The notes beneath the pieces were generated by a model. The model saw only the letters and a program-made list of their open reading frames with translations. It searched no databases and was not told the origin of the DNA. Source: Alcanivoracaceae bacterium (GTDB lineage: Bacteria; Pseudomonadota; Gammaproteobacteria; Pseudomonadales; Alcanivoracaceae). Taken from it: a DNA stretch of 64,000 nt. The DNA lies in NCBI GenBank assembly GCA_029210325.1, contig JARGPU010000001.1, forward strand, positions 816,126 through 880,125. Reading direction: 5' to 3'. Each line of letters starts with the position of its first letter. The stretch's first letter is position 1. A program made the position numbers and the translations under genes. This document shows, in pieces, positions 53,696-63,938 of this stretch.

Positions 53696-54857
53696 AGCTA
53701 TTTTGGTGAGGGCGGCCGGCTAGTTGAAAGTAGTCTATTGCCGGATGAAATTTTTCCCCTATTTCAGCGGCATTAATTCCCAGTTTGTTTGCTGTGTATT
53801 GGTGCCCGCTGCGGTAGCTTCTGGCTTTATCGTCTTCATTTTCAAGCCAGTGCTGATACTGCCCGTCCATGTGCCAGCCAAAGTTTTTGTAGAGCTCGCC
53901 GATTGATGCCATCGGCGCGCTGGCAAGCTGCTTCATCTTGATGATCTGAATCTCTTTCTCAGACCACTGTTGATGGCGCTGCATTAGTACCTCGTAGTAA
54001 TGCTGCAGCATGCTGGTTAGTCCATCCCGCCACCAGTTTAGATCTAGCTTCCCGGAAAAGATCTTGGCACCGGGTAATATGGAGCTGATCTGCGAGGGTA
54101 AAGCTTGATGGGGAGAGCGAATGCAGGCAATAAAGCGGCTGTCCGGGAACTCTTCTTTCAGGCTTTCCATCCAGGGCGTAAAAGAAGGATTTTTTGACAG
54201 GAAAGTTTTGTTTCTGCCATGAACATAAAGGTGTCGCTGGATTAGCTGACGGTACAGGCCTGTTAAGCGTTGGCGCTGTTTCTGGTCGGCGTCTCTGTCC
54301 AGATAGGCCAGCCTCCACAGGGCGGCGTCACCAAATGGCAGGATTAGTAAAAAACAGCCCAAATGCGGGGCGAGAGCCAAGTAGTCCTCCTCTGGGTCCA
54401 GTAGTCCGGTTTTGTGGATGCCATCCAAACCACCAAGTGCTCTGCGCTCCAGAAAATGCAGCAGACGGGAGCATGGTCTGCCCAGTTTGCCATCGAGGTG
54501 GGCAAAAGCGAGCCAGAAGCGGCGCTGCAAAATGGAGGGGGCGAATATCAGCTCCCATAGTGCGGTGGTGGTAAAGCGTTCGTTGTCCCCCGCCAGTAAC
54601 CTGTGCAGAAAGGTTGTGCCACTACGTGGGATGCCAACAACGAACACCGGTTGATAAACCTCAACGTTGCTAAATCCTGGAAATAGCAGGGTGTCGAGCC
54701 ACAGGCATAGACGATTGAGTAGCGTTATTGTGAGAAATGTTGGCCAGAACAACAGCATTATTGCTACCCGCTGCAGGGAGAGCTGTTGGTAGGCGCTGTG
54801 TCTATCGGGGAAAAAGCTTCGCCAGAACAGGTGCCAGAACGAGAGCGGGTTGGTCAC
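53679..54857 (-). CDS. Sulfotransferase family protein
   Basis: A 392-residue PAPS-dependent sulfotransferase. The 5'-phosphosulfate loop GIPRSGTTFLHR is at residues 75-86, preceded by a hydrophobic N-terminal stretch (about 30-58) that may anchor it to the membrane. The 3'-phosphate region appears as RFIACIRSPHQALPS. The acceptor is unknown; a lipid or surface polysaccharide is likely next to the desaturase gene. Confidence 0.85.
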   Translation of the reverse strand: MTNPLSFWHLFWRSFFPDRHSAYQQLSLQRVAIMLLFWPTFLTITLLNRLCLWLDTLLFPGFSNVEVYQPVFVVGIPRSGTTFLHRLLAGDNERFTTTALWELIFAPSILQRRFWLAFAHLDGKLGRPCSRLLHFLERRALGGLDGIHKTGLLDPEEDYLALAPHLGCFLLILPFGDAALWRLAYLDRDADQKQRQRLTGLYRQLIQRHLYVHGRNKTFLSKNPSFTPWMESLKEEFPDSRFIACIRSPHQALPSQISSILPGAKIFSGKLDLNWWRDGLTSMLQHYYEVLMQRHQQWSEKEIQIIKMKQLASAPMASIGELYKNFGWHMDGQYQHWLENEDDKARSYRSGHQYTANKLGINAAEIGEKFHPAIDYFQLAGRPHQNSFSRTD

Positions 54858-54909
54858 GATATAGTCCCATGCCGGTCGTCAAAGATGACAAGCATGGGAC
54901 TAAAACAAG

Positions 54910-55791
54910 TCAGGCAGATGACACTTCGTTTTTTATCCGGTCCGGCTGCAGAGACAAGGCTCCCACGGTGGACGGGTTATGGCTTTCATGGAACTTCTGC
55001 CGGGCATTCCACAGGCGTCGGTAACGATAGAACGGCACCGTCGGGTAAAGATGGTGAACCAGATGGTAGTTCTGCCATGCCATTAGCGGGGTCATTAGCC
55101 AGTCCAGGCCACGACGCATATGGGTGGCTTGATAGGGGGCATCGTTGTGGGCGATATCATGGGGATAGTGGGGCAGATACATAAATACCAGCGCGATTGT
55201 CCACGCCATCATCCTTGACGGGATCAACCACAGGAAGATCACCTCCATCGGATAGAACCAGCCGACAGCCAAGGCAATGGTCCATACCATGATGGTGTCG
55301 CGTAACGGATGGCCAACGTACATCCTGGCGAACCGCTCCTTGTTGCGCAGGTAGTAAACCAGATAATTGAAGTCCCAGAAGAACCAGATCCACAGCGCCG
55401 GCAGGGGGGCTGTCATGGTGAAATGATCCGGATCCTTCTCCGGTTCGTTGGCAAAGCGATGGTGCATCATGTGGCCGACCCGCAGCATCTGGCCATCAGA
55501 GAACGGTACGATCGGCAGCAGAATCAGGTAGACAAAGAACTGATTGATCTTGTCGTTGGTGCTCATCGCATGATGGATGGCATCGTGGATCGGGCTGAAC
55601 AGGAAGTACATGGCGATACTATTTGCCAGACAGCCAGCCCACAGCGGCATCTGGTCCATCAGCACCAGTGCCCAACTGGAAAAAATCACCGTATGGCAGG
55701 TCAGCATCAGGATCACCGTTGGCCAGGCGATGTAGGGGCGCTTCTTCAGAGCATTGAACAGCTCCGTATTATCGGTTGGCAGGCTTGCCAT
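54910..55791 (-). CDS. Fatty acid desaturase
   Basis: A 293-residue integral membrane di-iron desaturase with three His boxes: HDAIHH at 69-74, GHMMHH at 106-111 and HLVHH at 243-247, plus four to six transmembrane helices. It could make a double bond in acyl chains or act on a sterol, carotenoid or sphingoid-type lipid. It is divergent from a TetR regulator, which probably controls it, and 52 bases downstream of the sulfotransferase start. Confidence 0.9.
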   Translation of the reverse strand: MASLPTDNTELFNALKKRPYIAWPTVILMLTCHTVIFSSWALVLMDQMPLWAGCLANSIAMYFLFSPIHDAIHHAMSTNDKINQFFVYLILLPIVPFSDGQMLRVGHMMHHRFANEPEKDPDHFTMTAPLPALWIWFFWDFNYLVYYLRNKERFARMYVGHPLRDTIMVWTIALAVGWFYPMEVIFLWLIPSRMMAWTIALVFMYLPHYPHDIAHNDAPYQATHMRRGLDWLMTPLMAWQNYHLVHHLYPTVPFYRYRRLWNARQKFHESHNPSTVGALSLQPDRIKNEVSSA

Positions 55792-55836
55792 TGGGGTCGC
55801 TCCGGGACAAAGTAAACACCCTATTTATGGCAAAGA

Positions 55837-56463
55837 GTGGCGACTGTGACACGCGACACCAACGGCGAACTGTCAAGTGGCCCCGCGCAAGGTGCGGATG
55901 AGCGCACCCGCGCGGTGATTCGCCAGAGCTTTATCCGGCTGGCGGCAGCCCACGGCTACCGCGGGGTGAAGATGGCTGAGGTGGCCGCAGAGGCGGGCAT
56001 GTCGAGGCAGAACCTGTATCGCTACTACCGCAATCGGGAAGAGCTTTATCGGGCCACGCTGGACGAGCTGTTCGATGGTTTCTGGCAGCAGGCCGAGCCG
56101 CTTTTCCAGAACTTCGACGATAGTCTGTCCGAGCAAATCAATCTGATGGCCATGGTGGTGGCCAGCCAGCACCCGGATATCCTGCGTTTGCTGGCAGATC
56201 CGGGCCAATCGGATCTGAGTCTGTCCCTGCTGCGCCGTTATTTTGCTCGGGTGCTGGGGGCGCTGCTGCGTCAGCGAGGTGTCCAGCCGGTGGATCGTCA
56301 GCAGATGGAGATTGTTGTCAGCATGGTATCAGGAGCTTCGTTGGCGGGGCTGCGCCAGTGGATTGCCAGCGACATGCAGGTGGCGGCACCGGAGATGGCC
56401 AGAATCATGAGCCATGTATTTAATGGCCGCCTGGTGGAGCTGGTGGACGGCTCATTGCCGTGA
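55837..56463 (+). CDS. TetR-family transcriptional regulator
   Basis: A 208-residue TetR protein with the N-terminal helix-turn-helix (VIRQSFIRLAAAHGYRGVKMAEVAAEAGMSRQNLYRYYRNREEL) and a long helical ligand domain. The start is GTG at 55837; a GTG at 55846 would shorten it by three residues. It lies 45 bases from the desaturase gene on the other strand, a typical layout for self-regulation with a lipid-related enzyme. The effector is unknown. Confidence 0.88.
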   Translation: MATVTRDTNGELSSGPAQGADERTRAVIRQSFIRLAAAHGYRGVKMAEVAAEAGMSRQNLYRYYRNREELYRATLDELFDGFWQQAEPLFQNFDDSLSEQINLMAMVVASQHPDILRLLADPGQSDLSLSLLRRYFARVLGALLRQRGVQPVDRQQMEIVVSMVSGASLAGLRQWIASDMQVAAPEMARIMSHVFNGRLVELVDGSLP

Positions 56464-56532
56464 ATATATTTGCTAACACTCTAACCCATCGCTGTCATAT
56501 TTTCGGAACATGGCCGGGCCACACTGGCGGCC

Positions 56533-57702
56533 ATGAAAACCAGCGAACTTCGAATTCTTTTTGTCGTGGATGCCATTCAGGGACGCAATGGTGTCGGCAC
56601 TTATTTTCAGGACCTGGTGGCACACCTTGAGACGCGGGTTGCGCAGGTGGAGCTGGTGTCGCCACGAATGAATCAGCCGCATCCGTGTCAGGGTTTGTCG
56701 CTGCCCATGCCCGGCGATCCCACGCAACGTTTGTTCTTGCCTAGAATGCGCTGGCTGACCCAGCGGATCATGACCATGAAGCCCCACGTTATTGTTATTC
56801 CCGGCCCAGGGGTTTTTTCTTTTGCTGCCAGCTGGATTGCAGCCCGTCTCGGTATTCCGGTGTGCGTAACCCACCAGACCGACTATTACAGTCTGGTAAA
56901 TCTTTACTGGCGTGGCTGGTTCGCTGGTATGGCGCGCCGTGCTCTGGGATGGCTTAATCGGTGGATGTTCCGGCGCGCGGCATCGGTGGCGACGATCAGT
57001 GAACCGATGATGAACCAGCTGCGTGAGCTGGGCATTTTCAGTCCTCACCTGGTTGGCACGCCGTTAGCGCCGCAGTTTATTCAAACGCCGATAACTGAGC
57101 CGGCTGGGCAGGTCAGGCGGGTGCTGTTTGTCGGCCGGTTGGCGGCGGAAAAAAATCTGGATCAGTTCTTGGCATTGTCTAAGGCGCGTCCGGATCTGCA
57201 GTTTTCTGTAGTTGGTGATGGGCCGTTGCGGGCCATGGTTGAGCGTCATGTGCGCCAGCAAAGCAATCTAATATTCCACGGTTGGTGTCCTCGTGAAACG
57301 GTGGTCCAGCAAGTGGATGAACATGATTTGCTGATCTTGCCATCCGCCGTAGAAGCTTTCGGCACTGTTGCGCTGGAGGCCATGGCGCGGCGTCGATTGG
57401 TCATGGTGACGCCGGCCTGCGGCATTAACGATTGGCCGGAGCTGGCTGGCGGTCTTTTTGTGATGCGCACCCATGAGTCTCCAGTGCTTGCGTTGCGGCG
57501 GCTTGAGCAAATGCCACAGGAAGCGCGGCGGCAAATGATGCTGGAAGGTGAGCGGGCGGCACGGGAAATAAACGAGCAGAGCCTTGGTCAATGGTCGCAG
57601 GTGTTGCGTATCGCTGCGCGTCAGGCGGCGCATTTGCCTCGTCGTCTGCCATCGCCAACCTTCGCCCTGCTGCGCCGTCTGGCGGCCACTGCGGAGATCT
57701 GA
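56533..57702 (+). CDS. GT4-family glycosyltransferase
   Basis: A 389-residue retaining GT-B enzyme. The N-terminus ILFVVDAIQGRNGVGTYFQDL and the C-terminal VVGDGPLRAMVER plus LPSAVEAFGTVALEAMA (E-x7-E) are typical of GT4, which uses UDP- or GDP-sugars. Its stop shares a base with the next gene. A 7-base inverted repeat (56510-56534) overlaps its start codon and could influence translation. Confidence 0.87.
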   Translation: MKTSELRILFVVDAIQGRNGVGTYFQDLVAHLETRVAQVELVSPRMNQPHPCQGLSLPMPGDPTQRLFLPRMRWLTQRIMTMKPHVIVIPGPGVFSFAASWIAARLGIPVCVTHQTDYYSLVNLYWRGWFAGMARRALGWLNRWMFRRAASVATISEPMMNQLRELGIFSPHLVGTPLAPQFIQTPITEPAGQVRRVLFVGRLAAEKNLDQFLALSKARPDLQFSVVGDGPLRAMVERHVRQQSNLIFHGWCPRETVVQQVDEHDLLILPSAVEAFGTVALEAMARRRLVMVTPACGINDWPELAGGLFVMRTHESPVLALRRLEQMPQEARRQMMLEGERAAREINEQSLGQWSQVLRIAARQAAHLPRRLPSPTFALLRRLAATAEI

Positions 57703-58439
57703 TGCGCGCGCTACTGTCTATCCATGATGTGATGCCGGAGTCACGGCCTGCGATCAGCGCCGTGCTGACTCAGCTTTTTGTCTCTATACCCGGGTTAAAG
57801 CCGCAACATATCACCCTGCTGGTGGTGCCTGGCAGGCAGTGGTGTGCGGATGATTTGGCATGGTTGCGACGCTTGGCTGCGGCGGGGCATCCATTGGCGG
57901 GGCACGGCTGGGATCATCGGGCACAAAAAAGCCGCTCTGTGTTTCATCACTTCCACAGTGTGATGTTGTCCCGCGATGCGGCGGAGCATCTGTCCCGTCC
58001 TTCCCATGAGCTGATGGCATTGATACTGCGTTGTCATGCCTGGTTTGCCGAGCATGATCTGCCTCTGGGGCCGCTGTATGTGCCTCCGGCCTGGGCGGTC
58101 GGTCGGCTCAACAGGGCTGAGCAGCAGGCACTGCCGTTTGCCCTGATGGAAACACTAAGCGGTGTGGTTCGGTTGGCTGATCAATGTCATCAGCGCTTGC
58201 CGTTGACGGGCTACGAAGCCGATAGCGCCATACGAACGGCGTTTCTGTCAGCAAGTAATCGACTGAATGTGACGTTGGCCAAGCGCGCGGGCAACATGTT
58301 GCGAGTCGGGCTGCACCCGTTTGATCTGCAACACCGTCTTGCCGGGTGCTTGATCAGCGATCTGCAGCAGGTGACGCAGTTCTGTGACTATTCCGAATTG
58401 CTTCAATCCCGAGCTGAAACGCCCACGGTCGCGGCATAA
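57702..58439 (+). CDS. DUF2334 polysaccharide deacetylase-like protein
   Basis: A 245-residue protein of the DUF2334 branch of the CE4-like fold. The N-terminus has the metal-binding Asp in ALLSIHDVMPESRP, and AGHGWDHRAQ supplies the His pair, as in polysaccharide deacetylases. The start at 57702 overlaps the GT4 stop (TGATG), so they should act on the same glycolipid or polysaccharide. Activity not proven. Confidence 0.8.
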   Translation: MRALLSIHDVMPESRPAISAVLTQLFVSIPGLKPQHITLLVVPGRQWCADDLAWLRRLAAAGHPLAGHGWDHRAQKSRSVFHHFHSVMLSRDAAEHLSRPSHELMALILRCHAWFAEHDLPLGPLYVPPAWAVGRLNRAEQQALPFALMETLSGVVRLADQCHQRLPLTGYEADSAIRTAFLSASNRLNVTLAKRAGNMLRVGLHPFDLQHRLAGCLISDLQQVTQFCDYSELLQSRAETPTVAA

Positions 58440-58476
58440 TCAACGGTCGCTGTCCGGGCTGAAGGTCACAGTGATT

Positions 58477-59067
58477 TCAAAGGCGGGCGATCTGTCGGTC
58501 ATGCCACTTCCCCAGTCCCAGTAGTGCTGCAATCGAGCCGAGCAAGGCCATGAACATGTCCGACTGGGTGTCCCAGACATAACCCTGCGTGCCGAGGAAA
58601 GATTCGGCGGCTTCTTCGCTAAGTAAAGCAACCCACCATTCAATCAGTTCATAGGCAGCGCTGATGCCGAGCACGCTGAGCACGATCAAAGCGAAGCGCC
58701 AGCCAGCACTGCTCACTACTTTCAGGCGAATAAACAGCTCTCTGGCGACCATGGCTGGAACAAAGCCCTGAGCCAGATGGCCGAGCTTGTCGTAGTTATT
58801 ACGTGACCAACCGAACAGCTCTGATACCCAGTCCCCGGCAGGAACCAGCGCATAGGTATATTTTCCACCGATCATCAGAATGATGCAGTGAATCAATATC
58901 AGGGTGTAAAGCATTGGGGTGAAAGCAAAGCGCTTACCAGTGCCAAGCAGAATGGCCCAGGCGATCAGCGCCGGTGCGACCTCCAATGCCCAAGTGGCCT
59001 GGTCGAAGGGCTGCCAGCCAGACCAGATCAGGGTCAGCCAGAACAGCCCTTGCCAGGTCATGCTCAT
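58477..59067 (-). CDS. DUF2238 (YjdF-like) membrane protein
   Basis: A 196-residue protein with five or six predicted membrane helices and the family core RNNYDKLGHLAQGFVPAM near residues 88-105 and AAYELIEWW near 136-144. Function unknown. It overlaps the preceding lipoprotein gene by four bases, so they are translated together. Confidence 0.82.
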   Translation of the reverse strand: MSMTWQGLFWLTLIWSGWQPFDQATWALEVAPALIAWAILLGTGKRFAFTPMLYTLILIHCIILMIGGKYTYALVPAGDWVSELFGWSRNNYDKLGHLAQGFVPAMVARELFIRLKVVSSAGWRFALIVLSVLGISAAYELIEWWVALLSEEAAESFLGTQGYVWDTQSDMFMALLGSIAALLGLGKWHDRQIARL

Positions 59068-59651
59068 GGGGCGGTAATGCTGCCGCTAAGGAAGGTCAGC
59101 AGTTTGTCATCCGCCAGTAGCTGGCGCAGGGCACGGTCGAGCACTTCGTTAAGCATCATCATGTTGCGTTTGGCCGATGGCGTCAGTGGTTGCTCGTAGG
59201 TGTTGCCGGCACGATACACGCCTCGAAATTCATCGCCCTGATTGTTGAGGGCGACGGCATGTATTTCAGTTTTTACATCTACCCGGTTGACCACCGATCC
59301 TTCCTCCGGGATATAGCTGAACTCAACAACACGGACTTCCAGGGCACTGGCGCTGTCAGCCGGGTTATAAGCATTGAAGCCCTGTTGTTGCAGCCCCTGA
59401 CGTACCGCCAGTGTGATTGCACCGGTCATGTCATTGCTGGCGCGCAGCAGGCTGGTTTCGCCATATACGCCACCGCGGGTGCCGAATTCCGGATTGCTGC
59501 GCTGGTCCACGGTGGATACGCTGACGGCCTGATTATTGCCGGCATTGCGGGTTACCACCTCAGGCTTGGGCACGATATCGATCATCTGCGGGCTCAGGGC
59601 GCAGGCGGACAGGGTGCTGGCGAGCAGGGCGGCACAGATCAGGCGAATCAT
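59064..59651 (-). CDS. YajG-like lipoprotein
   Basis: A 195-residue lipoprotein with a lipobox (LLASTLSAC) near residue 17 and the YajG core around RVVEFSYIPEEGSV and DVKTEIHAVALNN. The ATG at 59651 has a perfect AAGGAG seven bases upstream; an open frame to 59759 overlaps ispB and is not family-like. YajG is an abundant outer-membrane lipoprotein of unknown role. It follows ispB by 31 bases. Confidence 0.85.
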   Translation of the reverse strand: MIRLICAALLASTLSACALSPQMIDIVPKPEVVTRNAGNNQAVSVSTVDQRSNPEFGTRGGVYGETSLLRASNDMTGAITLAVRQGLQQQGFNAYNPADSASALEVRVVEFSYIPEEGSVVNRVDVKTEIHAVALNNQGDEFRGVYRAGNTYEQPLTPSAKRNMMMLNEVLDRALRQLLADDKLLTFLSGSITAP

Positions 59652-59682
59652 GGTGGTGGCTCCTTTGTCATCCGGGTGGTCA

Positions 59683-60657
59683 TCAGAAATGACGGTTAAC
59701 GGCCTCGCGGGCCAGTGCTTCAAGAGACTCACGGTAGGCAGAGGCGGGCAGTCTGACAAGTGCGGCCAAGGCTAGTTCAGTTTGCTCGCGGGCCTTGGCC
59801 ATGGTGTATTCGAGACTGCCGCTGTCGCGCACCACGGCGAGAATTTCGTCGAGCTTATCCAGACCACCCTTGAGGATGGCGTCGCGGATCATTGATGCCT
59901 GTGCCGGGGTGCCCTGACGCATGGCATGAATCAATGGCAGGGTCGGCTTGCCCTCGGCAAGATCATCGCCCACATTTTTGCCCAGCTCGTCTGCATCGCC
60001 CACATAATCAAGGACATCGTCCACCAGCTGGAAGGCAATGCCCAGATGGCGGCCGTAGGCGGCCAGGTCGTCGCGCAGTTCTGGCTGTTGTTTGCCAAGA
60101 GCCAGCGCTGCACCGGTTTCCGCGGCTGACTCGAACATTTTCGCGGTTTTATGGTGGATCACGCGCATATAGCGCTCTTCGCTGGTTGCCGGATCGCGGC
60201 AGTTGATCAGTTGCAGTACTTCGCCTTCGGAAATGATGTTGGTGCTGTCGGCAAGGATATCCATCAGGGTCAGGTCGCCGACCTCAACCACCAGCTGGAA
60301 GGCCCGTGAGATCAGGAAGTCGCCCACCAACACGCTGGCAGCATTGCCCCATACGGCGTTTACCGTTGGCCGGCCGCGGCGCAGGCTGGATTCGTCCACC
60401 ACGTCGTCATGCAGCAGGGTGGCTGTGTGCAGAAACTCGATGATGGCCGCCACGTGGATATGCTTGTCAGCGGTGTAGCCACAGGCGCGGGCTGACAGGA
60501 TGGCCACCAGTGGCCGCAGACGCTTGCCACCGGAGCCAACGATGTACTCGCCGACTTCCCTGATCATCGGCACATTGGTGTTCAGGCGGTCGCTGATAAA
60601 GCGGTTAACCGAGGTGAAATCGTCGGCTACAACGGCGTAGATATCTTTGAATTCCAT
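59683..60657 (-). CDS. ispB: Polyprenyl (octaprenyl) diphosphate synthase
   Basis: Makes the long isoprenoid tail of ubiquinone from FPP and IPP. The 324-residue protein has both Asp-rich motifs, LLHDDVVDES near residues 81-90 and LVDDVLDYVGD near 213-223, and KTAKMFESA after the first. Divergent from rplU-rpmA, a layout common in gammaproteobacteria. Confidence 0.96.
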   Translation of the reverse strand: MEFKDIYAVVADDFTSVNRFISDRLNTNVPMIREVGEYIVGSGGKRLRPLVAILSARACGYTADKHIHVAAIIEFLHTATLLHDDVVDESSLRRGRPTVNAVWGNAASVLVGDFLISRAFQLVVEVGDLTLMDILADSTNIISEGEVLQLINCRDPATSEERYMRVIHHKTAKMFESAAETGAALALGKQQPELRDDLAAYGRHLGIAFQLVDDVLDYVGDADELGKNVGDDLAEGKPTLPLIHAMRQGTPAQASMIRDAILKGGLDKLDEILAVVRDSGSLEYTMAKAREQTELALAALVRLPASAYRESLEALAREAVNRHF

Positions 60658-60728
60658 GGGGGCATCCGGATTAAGTGCGGCAATGCTAGCAGGGGTGGGA
60701 GGCGCGTCAAGGTGAAAGGGCGCTACCG

Positions 60729-60758
60729 TTGCCTTTCGGGGTGCAGATGGCCTACAAT
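60729..60758 (+). promoter_or_regulatory. Promoter of rplU-rpmA with GC-rich discriminator
   Basis: TTGCCT at 60729-60734 and TACAAT at 60753-60758 are 18 bases apart and followed by CCGCGCCCC. A GC-rich discriminator is typical of ribosomal promoters under stringent control. It lies 85 bases before rplU. Confidence 0.55.
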
Positions 60759-60842
60759 CCGCGCCCCTGAACTCAATCCGTCGCCGTGGCTCGTCAAGTG
60801 ACCCGTAAGGTCCGCCGCCGGGGGCTATGTAAGGAAAGTGTT

Positions 60843-61154
60843 ATGTACGCAGTAATCAAGACCGGTGGCAAGCAATACCGCGTCGAGCAGGGCGATGTCC
60901 TGCGCATTGAAAAGCTTGAAGTAGGCACTGGCGAAAACGTTGATTTTGACGAGGTTCTGCTGGTCGCTGATGGTGACAACATCAACGTGGGTCAGCCCCG
61001 TGTTGCTGGCGCCAAGGTAACCGCCGAGGTGGTTTCCCAAGGGCGTCACGACAAGATTCGCATCGTGAAGTTTCGTCGCCGTAAGCACTACCGTCGCCAG
61101 GCTGGCCATCGCCAGTGGTTTACGGAAGTTAAAATTACCGGCATCAAAGCCTGA
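60843..61154 (+). CDS. rplU: Ribosomal protein L21
   Basis: The 103-residue product matches E. coli L21 in length and in motifs [18 protein letters not shown] and [21 protein letters not shown]. It binds 23S rRNA in the 50S subunit. The ATG at 60843 gives the canonical start; an upstream frame is not family sequence. It is followed by rpmA, obgE and proB. Confidence 0.97.
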   Translation: MYAVIKTGGKQYRVEQGDVLRIEKLEVGTGENVDFDEVLLVADGDNINVGQPRVAGAKVTAEVVSQGRHDKIRIVKFRRRKHYRRQAGHRQWFTEVKITGIKA

Positions 61155-61181
61155 TCGGCGATCCGACGGAGGATATGAACA

Positions 61182-61442
61182 ATGGCACATAAGAAGGCAG
61201 CGGGCTCCAGCCGTAACGGCCGCGACTCAGAAAGTAAACGCCTTGGCGTCAAGCGCTTTGGCGGCCAGCTGGTTAATGCCGGTGAAATCATCGTGCGTCA
61301 GCGTGGCACCCAGTTTCACACCGGCGTGAACACCGGCATTGGCCGTGATCACACCATCTTCGCTACTGCCACCGGCCGAGTGAAGTTTGAAGTGAAAGGA
61401 CCAAACAACCGCAAGTTCGTTACCATCGAACCGGTTGCCTGA
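61182..61442 (+). CDS. rpmA: Ribosomal protein L27
   Basis: The 86-residue product starts [20 protein letters not shown], the E. coli-type N-terminus that reaches the peptidyl transferase centre. It lies 27 bases after rplU and is followed by a strong terminator. Confidence 0.97.
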   Translation: MAHKKAAGSSRNGRDSESKRLGVKRFGGQLVNAGEIIVRQRGTQFHTGVNTGIGRDHTIFATATGRVKFEVKGPNNRKFVTIEPVA

Positions 61443-61464
61443 CATCTGGTTGAAGAAAGTGAAA

Positions 61465-61496
61465 AGCCCCGTCAGGTAATCCTGACGGGGCTTTTT
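61465..61496 (+). terminator. Rho-independent terminator after rpmA
   Basis: AGCCCCGTCAGG-TAAT-CCTGACGGGGCT is a perfect 12-base-pair stem, preceded by AAAA and followed by a T-run (61492-61496). It separates rplU-rpmA from obgE, so obgE needs readthrough or its own promoter. Confidence 0.92.
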
Positions 61497-61535
61497 CGTA
61501 TCAGACAGTTCCATTGGGTAGCAAGGCGGAAGTGA

Positions 61536-62741
<1,206 letters not shown>

Positions 62742-62755
62742 TAAACGGAGTGGTT

Positions 62756-63862
62756 ATGGAGCGTCGCGGACGCTGGGTAATCAAAATTGGCAGCGCCCTG
62801 CTGACCAACAATGGTCAGGGACTGGATCGGGCGTTGATGCAATTGTGGGTCGACCGGATGGCCGATCTGCGTCAGCGTGGTATTGAAGTAGTGGTGGTGT
62901 CTTCCGGCGCAGTTGCCGAAGGCATATCCCGTCTTGGCTGGAAAAACCGGCCGGAGTCTGTGCATGAGTTGCAGGCTGCAGCAGCGGTAGGGCAGATGGG
63001 CCTGGTGCAAGCCTGGGAGACCTGCTTCCAGACTCACGGCATGCATACTGCTCAAATTCTGCTGACCCACGATGATCTGTCGGATCGCAAGCGCTATCTG
63101 AATGCCCGTTCTACCCTGATGACCTTGCTGGGGCTAGGGGTGATTCCGGTGATCAATGAAAACGATACTGTGGTCACAGATGAAATCCGTTTTGGTGATA
63201 ACGATACGCTGGCGGCGTTGGTGGCCAATCTGGCGGTGGCAGAGCGTCTGGTAATTCTGACGGATCAGGATGGTTTGTATGAGCGTGATCCTCGCTCTGA
63301 TCCTTCGGCGCCAATGATTCGTGAGGCGCTGGCCTCGGACCCGCATCTTCAGCAAGTGGCTGGCGGCTCTGTCAGTGGTTTGGGCCGTGGCGGCATGATC
63401 ACCAAGGTTCGTGCCGCTGAGCTGGCTGCGCGTTCTGGTGCGCGCACTCATATCTGCTCCGGCCGCAGTCCTGATGTACTGACAGCCCTTGCCGAGGGCG
63501 CAGCGCCTGGAACCACGCTATTGCCGGATACTTCAGTGTTTAATGCGCGCAAGCAATGGTTGGCCGGCCACCTGCAGATGCGCGGTAGTCTGGTGCTGGA
63601 TGGCGGAGCGGTATCGCGCTTACAGGAGTCCGGTTCGAGTCTGCTGCCGGTTGGCGTGGTGGAAGTATTTGGTGAGTTTTCCCGGGGCGAAATGGTGTCC
63701 TGCGAAGATGAAAGCGGCAAGCGTGTTGCCTGCGGGCTGGTGAATTATGATGCTGAAGAGGCGTTGCTGATTCGGCGGCGCAAGAGCAGCGAGATTCAAG
63801 ACGTGCTTGGTTACGTCAGTGAGCCAGAGTTGATCCATCGGGATAATATGGTTGTCTTTTAA
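62756..63862 (+). CDS. proB: Glutamate 5-kinase
   Basis: First step of proline synthesis. The 368-residue protein has the amino acid kinase core ([52 protein letters not shown]) and a C-terminal PUA domain (about 275-365). The ATG at 62756 follows GGAG; it starts 14 bases after obgE, so the two are probably cotranscribed. Confidence 0.96.
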   Translation: MERRGRWVIKIGSALLTNNGQGLDRALMQLWVDRMADLRQRGIEVVVVSSGAVAEGISRLGWKNRPESVHELQAAAAVGQMGLVQAWETCFQTHGMHTAQILLTHDDLSDRKRYLNARSTLMTLLGLGVIPVINENDTVVTDEIRFGDNDTLAALVANLAVAERLVILTDQDGLYERDPRSDPSAPMIREALASDPHLQQVAGGSVSGLGRGGMITKVRAAELAARSGARTHICSGRSPDVLTALAEGAAPGTTLLPDTSVFNARKQWLAGHLQMRGSLVLDGGAVSRLQESGSSLLPVGVVEVFGEFSRGEMVSCEDESGKRVACGLVNYDAEEALLIRRRKSSEIQDVLGYVSEPELIHRDNMVVF

Positions 63863-63887
63863 TTCTTTTTTGTGTGGTGCAGCCATA

Positions 63888-63916
63888 AAAAAACCGGCCA
63901 CATGGGCCGGTTTTTT
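63888..63916. terminator. Bidirectional terminator between proB and rpsT
   Basis: AAAAAACCGGCC-ACATG-GGCCGGTTTTTT is a perfect hairpin with A and T tracts on its two sides, placed between convergent proB and rpsT. It can terminate both strands. Confidence 0.92.
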
Positions 63917-63938
63917 ATTCCCGATTCGGGCAGTGATA

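Noticed and set aside
55786-55833. TTGCCAT and ATGGCAA between the desaturase and TetR genes as a paired operator
   Set aside because: The arms are 34 bases apart and one overlaps the desaturase start codon; chance is likely at this length.
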